A DNA stretch of 5,363 nucleotides, from the NCBI GenBank assembly GCA_026387995.1, contig JAPLKQ010000089.1, forward strand, positions 1-5,363, written 5' to 3'. The stretch's first letter is position 1; each line of letters begins with the position of its first letter. The position numbers were made by a program, and so were the translations under genes. Positions 1 to 5,363 of this stretch are shown piece by piece. Origin of the DNA: Bacillota bacterium (lineage in GTDB: Bacteria > Bacillota_I > Bacilli_A > RFN20 > CAG-826). The notes beneath the pieces are model-generated. The model made no database searches, had not been told where the DNA came from, and saw only the letters and a list, made by a program, of their open reading frames with translations.

Positions 1-638
1 CTCGTTACCACGAAACCATTGTGACGCGATTAGAACGGCACGGCCTATTGAATCCCAGAAGTATTTTGGCTCATTCCATTCATGTCGATGCCAATGAACT
101 AGAGATTATTAAAAAACACGATGGCCGCATTGCCATTAACGTGAACTCAAACATGAATAACGCAGTTGGCTTGCCCAATTTAAAGGCTTTCCATGACCAC
201 AAAATCAAAGTTATTCTTGGCAACGACGGATTATCGTCCAGCATGACCAGCGAATATCTCTCTGTTTATTATTCCGCCCATCTTCGCGAAAAGGCACCCA
301 CCGGCTTTGGTCTTGGCCAACTGACGGAAATGATTGAAGATACCTATGCTTACGCCGGCGGCTTGTTAGGCGTCAAATTAGGCAAATTTGAACCCGGATA
401 CGAAGCTGATTTGTTGATGGTTCCATATCAACCGCCAACGGCGATGACCCAAGAAAACGCATTTGGGCATTTATTCTTTGGGTTATTTAATTCGTTCAAG
501 CCCAAAAACGTCTTTGTGGCGGGGCAACCCGTCGTTAAAAACTATGAAGTCACTCATAAGAGTCTGACGGTCGATTGCGTTAAAGCAAAAGAGGTCGCCA
601 GCAGACTATGGGATAATATAAGAAATGAGGAAAAGTAA
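1..638 (+). CDS. ssnA: SsnA-like amidohydrolase, C-terminal half (5' end outside window)
   Basis: This is the C-terminal 211 residues of a metal-dependent amidohydrolase of the SsnA/AtzA/guanine-deaminase type. The reading frame is open to the window edge (first full codon at 3), so the GTG at 21 is internal. SsnA proteins are about 440 residues, so roughly half is missing, including the HxH motif. Visible landmarks are ILAHSIHVD (nt 60-89), whose His at 72-74 matches a conserved active-site histidine; the SsnA-like SNMNNAVG (147-170); and GNDG, whose Asp at 225-227 is the expected metal/catalytic aspartate. The tail has the usual second small beta domain (GYEADLLMV, VFVAGQPVV). SsnA is repeatedly encoded with molybdenum hydroxylases and purine-degradation enzymes and is thought to hydrolyse a purine-derived ring. 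The exact substrate is inferred. The stop codon directly abuts the next start, consistent with one operon. Family call is confident; other amidohydrolases of the same branch are possible. Confidence 0.85.
   Translation, partial: RYHETIVTRLERHGLLNPRSILAHSIHVDANELEIIKKHDGRIAINVNSNMNNAVGLPNLKAFHDHKIKVILGNDGLSSSMTSEYLSVYYSAHLREKAPTGFGLGQLTEMIEDTYAYAGGLLGVKLGKFEPGYEADLLMVPYQPPTAMTQENAFGHLFFGLFNSFKPKNVFVAGQPVVKNYEVTHKSLTVDCVKAKEVASRLWDNIRNEEK
626..631 (+). promoter_or_regulatory. Ribosome binding site for the PreA-like gene
   Basis: TGAGGA lies within the last codons of the ssnA-like gene, 7 bases before the ATG at 639. It supports that ATG as the start. The upstream stop codon touches the ATG, so translational coupling is likely. 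Confidence 0.6.
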
Positions 639-1730
639 ATGAATCTAAAAACGCAATTCGATGGCTTAACGCTGAATAACCCTTTGATGCCAGCGGCAGG
701 ACCGCTTGTCGGTGATGCCGAAAAACTATTGTTCATGAAAGATGCTGGATGCGGGGCCATCGTCACTAAGACGATTTCGACCAAAGACGCCCACATTCCT
801 AAGCCCTGTATTTATGGCGACCGTGAATATGTCATGAACAGCGAACTTTGGAGCGAATATCCCAAGGAAAAATGGATCAATGAATTTTTGCCTGAATTCG
901 TAAAACACAACGATGGCCGTCCTTTAATCATCAGTGTTGGTTATTCTAAAGAAGACATGGAAATTTTGATTCCTTTACTTGACCGTTTCGCTGATGCATT
1001 TGAAGTTTCGACCCATTATGTGGGCACCGATCTTTCCGTCATTTCCGCAACCGTGAAAATGATTCGTTCACATACCAAGAAACCAATTTACATGAAGATT
1101 AGTCCACACATTCCTAATCCTGCCGGCTTTGCAAAAGCGATCAAAGAAAGTGGCGCTAACGGCGTCGTTGCCGTCAACTCGCTTGGCCCGACCATGAAAA
1201 TTGATATTATGACTCGTTCGATTCAATATGCCAGCGAATCGGGCTTCGTTTGGACTAGTGGACCCGTCATCAAGAACCTTGCTTTGGCTACTGTTTATCA
1301 AATTAAAAAGGCTGAGCCGTCGCTCACGGTTATCGGTGTCGGTGGCATTGCCAACGCTGACGATGTGATTGAATTCCTGCTTGCCGGCGCCAGCGCCGTG
1401 CAAATGCTATCCGCCGCCTTACTTCGCGGGAAACAACTCTATGCCAGTATCATTGAAAACCTGCCGAAGTCCCTCGAAAAATACCACTTCAGTTCTGTCG
1501 AAGAGGTCATCGCCGCCGGTTTAACTAATCACGTTAAGTATCAAGCAAATACGCCAGAATTGATCGAAGAAAAATGCAACCGTTGTCTTCTTTGCGTCAA
1601 AGTTTGCCCGTATTTTGCGATTGATATGAAAGACAAGATTACCTTTAATCCGAAAAAATGTTTCCAATGCGGTTTGTGTGTCAGCAAGTGTCCGACGCAC
1701 GCCATCACCATGAAACTAGGTGAAAAATAA
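639..1730 (+). CDS. PreA/dihydroorotate-dehydrogenase-like FMN protein with 2x[4Fe-4S] ferredoxin tail
   Basis: A 363-residue cytoplasmic protein. Residues 1 to about 290 form a DHOD/dihydropyrimidine-dehydrogenase type FMN barrel: PAAGPL near 18-23, TKT at 43-45, YMKIS with K153, AVN with N180, and the phosphate-binding GVGGI (G235, G236) followed by GASAVQMLSAA. Residues 313-351 hold two CxxCxxCxxxCP motifs (C313, C316, C319, C323 and C341, C344, C347, C351), which should bind two [4Fe-4S] clusters. PreA is the flavin/Fe-S subunit of bacterial dihydropyrimidine dehydrogenase, but no PreT partner is seen here. Oddly, the segment that in DPD and class 1B DHOD carries the catalytic cysteine is shortened to STHYVGTD (124-131) with no cysteine. 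The PAAGP start and ST-rich segment recall, from memory, the N-terminal domain of YgfK. In this operon it may reduce a purine intermediate or accept electrons from the hydroxylase; both are inference. The start follows the preceding stop directly, with a good ribosome site. Confidence 0.85.
   Translation: MNLKTQFDGLTLNNPLMPAAGPLVGDAEKLLFMKDAGCGAIVTKTISTKDAHIPKPCIYGDREYVMNSELWSEYPKEKWINEFLPEFVKHNDGRPLIISVGYSKEDMEILIPLLDRFADAFEVSTHYVGTDLSVISATVKMIRSHTKKPIYMKISPHIPNPAGFAKAIKESGANGVVAVNSLGPTMKIDIMTRSIQYASESGFVWTSGPVIKNLALATVYQIKKAEPSLTVIGVGGIANADDVIEFLLAGASAVQMLSAALLRGKQLYASIIENLPKSLEKYHFSSVEEVIAAGLTNHVKYQANTPELIEEKCNRCLLCVKVCPYFAIDMKDKITFNPKKCFQCGLCVSKCPTHAITMKLGEK
1718..1723 (+). promoter_or_regulatory. 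Ribosome binding site fixing a GTG start
   Basis: AGGTGA is 7 bases before the GTG at 1731, which lies directly after the TAA of the upstream gene. It supports GTG as the start of the molybdopterin subunit. The resulting N-terminus (RSTPKVDNEEKCSGKSVYVSD) aligns with the normal beginning of this family. Confidence 0.6.
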
Positions 1731-3824
1731 GTGAAAGATTTAACGCGTTCCACACCCAAGGTTGATAACGAAGAAAAATGCTCTGGAAAGTCGGTCTATG
1801 TGTCCGACATCCAAATGGAGGGCATGCTTTTTGCCAAGACCATTCGGTCCACAGTAACTAAAGCCAAAATAGCTGGCATTTCCTTTCCGGTTTTGCCACA
1901 AGGATATACTATCGTTGATCATAAAGACATCGTAAAAGAAAACATCGTTAATATGATTTTCAGCGATTGGCCGGTCTTTGCGACGGATCACGTCAATTAC
2001 ATTGGAGAACCCATTTTATTGGTCGTTGGCCCTGACAAAAAAGTGCTTGATGATCTTGCCCTTCAAATCAAAGTCGAATATGAAATTGAAAAACCCGAAT
2101 TTGGATATGTTCATAGCGCCATCCACAAACAATACTTTAAAAGTGACAGTAAACTAGCCTTCTTTAATTCGGACCGCATCATTGAGGAAACTTTTGAAAC
2201 CGGATATCAGGAACAAGCCTACATTGAACCCCAAGGTATGCTTGCTTATCCTGAAGGGCCTAAGAAAATTACTCTTATTGGTTCCATGCAATGCCCGTAT
2301 TATATTAAAAACGCCGTCATGCGGACGCTCGGTTATGGCGAAGATCAAGTACGCGTCATTCAACCTTCTGTCGGAGGCGCGTTTGGCGGAAAAGAAGAAT
2401 TCCCATCGATTACTGCTTGCCAACTCGCTACCGCTGTCGTCAAAATCGGCAAACCCATTAAGATGATATTTGAACGTGAAGAAGATATGTTGGTCACGAC
2501 CAAACGTCATCCTTCAAAAATTACGCTTCGCGCTGCCATTGACGAAAACCATAAAGTCCAAGCGATCAAAGCTCACGTCAGTCTTGACGGTGGTGCTTAT
2601 CTTGGATTAAGTGGCGTCGTGTTAGCTCGTGCGATGATTGCCGTTAGCGCTTCCTACACAATACCCAATCTGGATGTCAGCGGTGATGTCTATGTCACCA
2701 ACACCGTCCCAACCGGCGCGTTCCGTGGGTTCGGCGCTCCACAAATGATTTTTGCGATTGAAATGTTTATGCATCATATTGCCAAAGAATTAAAAGCGGA
2801 TCCTTTCACTTTCCGGCTTGCCCACCTCGCCAAACAAGGTGACCAAACCTCAACCGGCGGATTCTTCCGTGATCCGATCATCATGAGAGAACTCATTCAA
2901 AAAGCCACCGAAATTTCCGATTATCATAAAAAAGTCGTTGCCTATAGAAAACCCGGTTCGTTCAAAGGCATTGGCATGAGTTGGTTCTTCCATGGATGCG
3001 GTTTTACCGGCGATGGTGAGAGCAGCCACATCAAAGCCCGAGTGAAATTGGTTAAAGATGAAAAAGACCAAGTCTTTGTTTTGATTGCCGCGGTCGATAT
3101 GGGGCAAGGCGCAAAAACTTCACTTAAACGTATCGTTGCGCAAACGCTTGATATTCCCAATGATCAAGTTACCTTCTCTAACCCAGACACGGATGAAATT
3201 CTTGATTCCGGACCGACGGTCGCTTCGAGAACCACTATGATTGTCGGTGGACTTTTAGCGCGCGCCGCCGAAAATTTAAAGAAAGCTTGGGTTCCTGGCC
3301 AACGCATTGAAATTATCGAAAAATATCAGCAACCCGAATTTATCAGATGGAACGAAGAAAAGATGAAAGGCGATGCATATCCCGCCTATTCTTGGGGTGT
3401 CAACGTCGTCGAAGTCGAAGTATCGCCTGTTACTTATCAAGTCAAAGTCAAAGGCGTTTGGAGTGCGTATGATGTCGGCAAAGCGATTGATGAACGCATG
3501 GTTCTCGGTCAAGCCGACGGTGGCATCACTCAAGGCATTGCCTATGGCTATCTCGAAGTCATGAAACATGAAGAAGGCAAAATTAGACAAAAGAATTTTA
3601 CCGATTACATTATCCCGACTTCCGTGGATGTTCCGCCTTATCAAACCGTGCTTTATGAAAACCCATTTCCCTTTGGTCCGAGTGGAGCAAAAGGGGTTGG
3701 CGAATTGACCTTAGTGGGGGGCGCTCCCGCAGTCGCTCTTGCCATTGAGCAAGCCATCGGAAAAAAGATAAATAAAATCCCGGCCACGCCGGAATTTATC
3801 ATGGGGTTGTTAAAACATGAGTAA
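1731..3824 (+). CDS. Xanthine-dehydrogenase-family molybdopterin-binding subunit (XdhA/XdhD-like)
   Basis: Catalytic subunit, 697 residues, of a cytoplasmic molybdenum hydroxylase that would hydroxylate a purine such as hypoxanthine or xanthine using water. Residues 1 to about 120 are the aldehyde-oxidase a/b hammerhead domain; the rest is the molybdopterin-binding domain. Motifs are SMQCPYY (Q187), GGAFGGKE (215-222), LAR (R300), AFRGFGAPQ (330-338), VDMGQG (455-460), DSGPTVASR (492-500) and GAKGVGE with the catalytic glutamate E658. Q187, E222 and R300 sit at the same spacing as bovine Q767, E802 and R880, so the purine-binding pair is kept. HGCGFTGDGE (421-430) resembles XdhD and selenium-dependent hydroxylases, which use a labile Se ligand rather than selenocysteine; no in-frame TGA is present. 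It is somewhat shorter than usual (about 750), mainly between residues 500 and 550. It starts with GTG and overlaps the next gene by 8 bases. Family is certain; substrate and selenium use are inferred. Confidence 0.95.
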   Translation: MKDLTRSTPKVDNEEKCSGKSVYVSDIQMEGMLFAKTIRSTVTKAKIAGISFPVLPQGYTIVDHKDIVKENIVNMIFSDWPVFATDHVNYIGEPILLVVGPDKKVLDDLALQIKVEYEIEKPEFGYVHSAIHKQYFKSDSKLAFFNSDRIIEETFETGYQEQAYIEPQGMLAYPEGPKKITLIGSMQCPYYIKNAVMRTLGYGEDQVRVIQPSVGGAFGGKEEFPSITACQLATAVVKIGKPIKMIFEREEDMLVTTKRHPSKITLRAAIDENHKVQAIKAHVSLDGGAYLGLSGVVLARAMIAVSASYTIPNLDVSGDVYVTNTVPTGAFRGFGAPQMIFAIEMFMHHIAKELKADPFTFRLAHLAKQGDQTSTGGFFRDPIIMRELIQKATEISDYHKKVVAYRKPGSFKGIGMSWFFHGCGFTGDGESSHIKARVKLVKDEKDQVFVLIAAVDMGQGAKTSLKRIVAQTLDIPNDQVTFSNPDTDEILDSGPTVASRTTMIVGGLLARAAENLKKAWVPGQRIEIIEKYQQPEFIRWNEEKMKGDAYPAYSWGVNVVEVEVSPVTYQVKVKGVWSAYDVGKAIDERMVLGQADGGITQGIAYGYLEVMKHEEGKIRQKNFTDYIIPTSVDVPPYQTVLYENPFPFGPSGAKGVGELTLVGGAPAVALAIEQAIGKKINKIPATPEFIMGLLKHE

Positions 3825-4290
3825 CATCAAATTCAAATTGAATAACGAAGAAGTCTCCGTCGAATTAAATCCAAGTAGCCGTTTGCTTGATGTTTTGCGA
3901 GAACATTTTCACCTCACCGGTCCGAAAGAAGGATGCGGCGAAGGCGAATGTGGTGCCTGCTCGGTATTGGTTAACGGAAAATTGGTCAATAGTTGCTGTT
4001 TCCCTTTAGCCAACGTCCAAGGCAAAGAAGTCATGACGATTGAAGGATTCTCAAAGACGCCACGCTACCGCGTCCTCGTTGATGCATTCGCGCATGAAGG
4101 CGGTTCCCAATGTGGAATTTGCACGCCCGGCATGCTCATCGCCGCAGAAAGTTTATTGTCAAAAAATAACCACCCCACGGATGAAGAAATTCGGATTGGG
4201 ATTTCAGGTAATCTATGCCGTTGCACAGGTTACAACATGATCATCAAAGCGATTCAACGCGCAGTGAGACAAGGAGGCGGATTATGGTAA
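3817..4290 (+). CDS. Xanthine-dehydrogenase-family [2Fe-2S] subunit
   Basis: Electron-transfer subunit of the molybdenum hydroxylase, 157 residues, the normal length for the separate small subunit. The N-terminal plant-type ferredoxin domain has C40, C45, C48 and C60 (GCGEGECGAC then SC) for the FAD-proximal cluster. The C-terminal four-helix domain has C99, C102, C134 and C136 (CGIC and CRCTGY) for the Mo-proximal cluster. All eight cysteines are present, so both clusters should form and carry electrons from the Mo centre to the FAD subunit. The ATG lies inside the end of the upstream gene (8-base overlap), and an in-frame TAA at 3811-3813 excludes an earlier start. Only a weak GGGG (3803-3806) precedes it, so translation probably depends on coupling with the molybdopterin subunit. 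In E. coli nomenclature the equivalent would be XdhC, a name also used for an unrelated maturation factor, so no symbol is given. Confidence 0.95.
   Translation: MSNIKFKLNNEEVSVELNPSSRLLDVLREHFHLTGPKEGCGEGECGACSVLVNGKLVNSCCFPLANVQGKEVMTIEGFSKTPRYRVLVDAFAHEGGSQCGICTPGMLIAAESLLSKNNHPTDEEIRIGISGNLCRCTGYNMIIKAIQRAVRQGGGLW
4271..4277 (+). promoter_or_regulatory. Strong ribosome binding site for the FAD subunit
   Basis: AAGGAGG, a near-perfect Shine-Dalgarno sequence, lies in the last codons of the [2Fe-2S] subunit gene, 6 bases before the ATG at 4284. It decides the start of the FAD subunit over the in-frame ATG at 4215. That earlier ATG would add 23 residues with no family resemblance, encoded wholly inside the upstream gene. 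Confidence 0.85.
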
Positions 4291-5129
4291 AACATATTAT
4301 TCCGGAAACCCTAATTACAGCTCTGACGTTTTTGAATGAGGGAACCTACCAAATCATGGCCGGCGGAACCGATTTAATGATTCAAAAGCGTAGCACAGCC
4401 GGCACGCTTCCACATTTTGAGCGAGATGTTCTTTATCTAGCGAATCTTGAAGAATTGCGATATATCCGCCGTGAAAACGGTCAAATTCATATCGGTGCGA
4501 TGACCACCCTTGAAGAAATCATTGATCATCCGGATGTTCCTGAATTATTAAAAGAAGTCATTCGTGAAATGGGGTCTCCCGCGATCCGCCATGTCGGAAC
4601 GCTTGCCGGAAACATTGGAAACGCCTCGCCTGCCGGAGACTCTCTCGTCGTGCTTTATCTACTTGACGCACAGATACTCCTTTCATGCTTACAAGGAAAT
4701 CGCACGTTGCCTGTTGAACAGGTTATTACTGGGGTTCGTAAAACTGTCATGAAACCCAATGAACTTATTCACGAAATCATTATTCCCGAAGTAAAGTTCG
4801 ACCAAATCAAATGGGTTAAAGTCGGCGGTCGTCAAGCCGACGCAATTTCCAAAGTGTCTTTTGCCGGTGCCTATCGGGTTGTTGACCATCGCGTTGCCGA
4901 GTTGCGCCTCGCCTTTGGCGCGATTGCCATTACGGTAATTCGCAGCCGTGAACTTGAAAAGCAGTTCGTCAATCGCACTATTTCTGAATTAATCATCGAT
5001 TTGCCGGCTATTTTAAAAAGTGATGACCAATTGATTAGTCCGATTTACGATCAGCGCTCCAACAAAATTTACCGCCGTGAAGTGGCCCTGAATATTGCCA
5101 GGGACTTTATCGAGAAGATTAAAGAATAG
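4284..5129 (+). CDS. Xanthine-dehydrogenase-family FAD-binding subunit
   Basis: FAD subunit of the molybdenum hydroxylase, 281 residues from the chosen ATG, close to the usual 280-300 for this subunit (XdhB/CoxM type). Residues 1 to about 170 form the FAD-binding PCMH-type fold, with AGGTD (26-30) and the second nucleotide-binding signature VGTLAGNIGNASPAGDS (104-120). The C-terminal CO-dehydrogenase-flavoprotein domain follows from about 175 (KVSFAGAYRV, LAFGAIAIT, then YRREVALNI near the end). It receives electrons from the [2Fe-2S] clusters and passes them to an acceptor such as NAD+ or a ferredoxin-like protein. No extra cysteine-rich loop for a [4Fe-4S] cluster, as in 4-hydroxybenzoyl-CoA reductase, is seen. 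The gene overlaps the preceding stop by 7 bases. The gene order here is Mo, Fe-S, FAD, unlike E. coli xdhABC (Mo, FAD, Fe-S). Confidence 0.93.
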   Translation: MVKHIIPETLITALTFLNEGTYQIMAGGTDLMIQKRSTAGTLPHFERDVLYLANLEELRYIRRENGQIHIGAMTTLEEIIDHPDVPELLKEVIREMGSPAIRHVGTLAGNIGNASPAGDSLVVLYLLDAQILLSCLQGNRTLPVEQVITGVRKTVMKPNELIHEIIIPEVKFDQIKWVKVGGRQADAISKVSFAGAYRVVDHRVAELRLAFGAIAITVIRSRELEKQFVNRTISELIIDLPAILKSDDQLISPIYDQRSNKIYRREVALNIARDFIEKIKE

Positions 5130-5131
5130 GA
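5128..5131 (+). promoter_or_regulatory. Ribosome binding site for the PLP-enzyme gene
   Basis: AGGA overlaps the TAG stop of the FAD subunit and sits 7 bases before the ATG at 5139. It favours that ATG over the in-frame ATG at 5133, which would be only 1 base away. Confidence 0.5.
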
Positions 5132-5138
5132 AATGAAC

Positions 5139-5363
5139 ATGGCTAATTTTAAAAATTATCGTTGTACTATCTGCCATCGTTCCTATGAACCCAGTGAGGA
5201 TCTCTTTACTTGTCCTTCATGCGGCGAGAAAGGCATTCTTGACATTGAATACGACTATGAGGCTATTAAAAAAGTAGTCACGCTCGATTACTTTAAAAAT
5301 AACCGTGACTATTCCATGTGGCGTTATGCCCCGATTATGAGCATCATGCCCGACCACATTGAC
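5139..5363 (+). CDS. Threonine-synthase-like PLP enzyme, N-terminal part (3' end outside window)
   Basis: Only the first 75 residues are in the window. They begin with a zinc-ribbon: C9xxC12 (YRCTICHRSY) and C25xxC28 (FTCPSCGEKG). Then come an ILDIEYDYEAIKK stretch and SMWRYAPIM (59-67), matching the N-terminus of zinc-ribbon threonine-synthase-like proteins, where an MWRY segment with a following Pro precedes the PLP-binding domain. The catalytic lysine and the rest lie beyond the window edge. True threonine synthase converts O-phosphohomoserine to threonine. Because this gene closes a purine-type hydroxylase operon, it may instead be a related lyase, for example one doing the job of YgeX (2,3-diaminopropionate ammonia-lyase) in other purine clusters. 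That role is inference. It lies 9 bases after the FAD subunit, so co-transcription is likely. The ATG at 5139 is preferred for its ribosome site. Confidence 0.75.
   Translation, partial: MANFKNYRCTICHRSYEPSEDLFTCPSCGEKGILDIEYDYEAIKKVVTLDYFKNNRDYSMWRYAPIMSIMPDHID

Noticed and set aside
21..638. GTG at 21 as the start of the first gene
   Set aside because: The frame stays open upstream to base 3 and the protein begins in the middle of the amidohydrolase fold; the true start is outside the window.
601..660. Purine or molybdenum-cofactor riboswitch, or promoter, between genes
   Set aside because: No intergenic space longer than 9 bases exists anywhere in the window; any such element must lie upstream of it.
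1383..1399. GC-rich partial inverted repeat (gccggcgccagcgccg) as a hairpin or operator
   Set aside because: It encodes the conserved GASAV turn of the FMN barrel inside a gene, has no T-run, and is explained by alanine/glycine codons.
1068..1403. Open frames on the minus strand, also at 2154-2510 and 3276-3644
   Set aside because: They lie opposite well-conserved genes, have no recognisable domain and are explained by the codon pattern of the + strand genes.
1731..3824. Selenocysteine in the molybdopterin subunit
   Set aside because: There is no in-frame TGA; selenium in this enzyme branch is a labile Mo ligand, not an encoded residue.
4215..4283. ATG at 4215 as the start of the FAD subunit
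   Set aside because: The extra 23 residues have no family resemblance and lie wholly inside the [2Fe-2S] gene; AAGGAGG points to the ATG at 4284.
5133..5138. ATG at 5133 as the start of the PLP enzyme
   Set aside because: In frame, but only 1 base from the AGGA; the ATG at 5139 has proper spacing.
1..5363. UGA read as tryptophan (code 4), suggested because none of the five visible stops is TGA
   Set aside because: All 13 tryptophans are TGG and no gene has an in-frame TGA, so the standard bacterial code is enough; five stops is too few to mean anything.

Overview
The window is one compact piece of a bacterial operon. All six genes are on the + strand, and no gap between genes exceeds 9 bases. 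The order is: the 3' end of an ssnA-like amidohydrolase; a flavin/iron-sulfur protein related to PreA and dihydroorotate dehydrogenase; the three subunits of a molybdenum hydroxylase of the xanthine dehydrogenase family (molybdopterin, [2Fe-2S], FAD); and the 5' end of a threonine-synthase-like PLP enzyme with an N-terminal zinc ribbon. No promoter, terminator, RNA gene, mobile element or repeat array was found, and there is almost no non-coding space to hold one.

The gene set points to anaerobic purine breakdown as found in many gut and fermentative bacteria. There, SsnA, a molybdenum hydroxylase (often selenium-dependent), a DPD/PreA- or YgfK-like reductase and a PLP lyase are encoded together. 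The molybdopterin subunit keeps the residues expected for a purine hydroxylase (Q187, E222, R300, E658) at bovine-enzyme spacing. It also carries a glycine-rich segment, HGCGFTGDGE, that I associate with the XdhD/selenium-dependent branch. The likely scheme is that the hydroxylase oxidises a purine, passing electrons from Mo to [2Fe-2S] to FAD. The PreA-like protein would then either take those electrons or reduce a purine intermediate, SsnA would hydrolyse a ring intermediate, and the PLP enzyme would process an amino-acid product. The reactions are inferred; the protein families are clear.

The organism is probably an anaerobic or facultative low-to-mid-GC bacterium of the Bacillota/Mycoplasmatota kind. 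The evidence is the anaerobic gene set, the AGGAGG-type ribosome sites and a base composition that looks to be in the mid-40s % GC by eye. All 13 tryptophans are encoded by TGG and no gene contains an in-frame TGA, so the standard bacterial code fits. The taxon cannot be fixed from this window.

The observation most worth checking is the PreA-like protein. It keeps the FMN-barrel landmarks and a two-cluster ferredoxin tail, but the loop that carries the catalytic cysteine in dihydropyrimidine and dihydroorotate dehydrogenases is shortened and has no cysteine.
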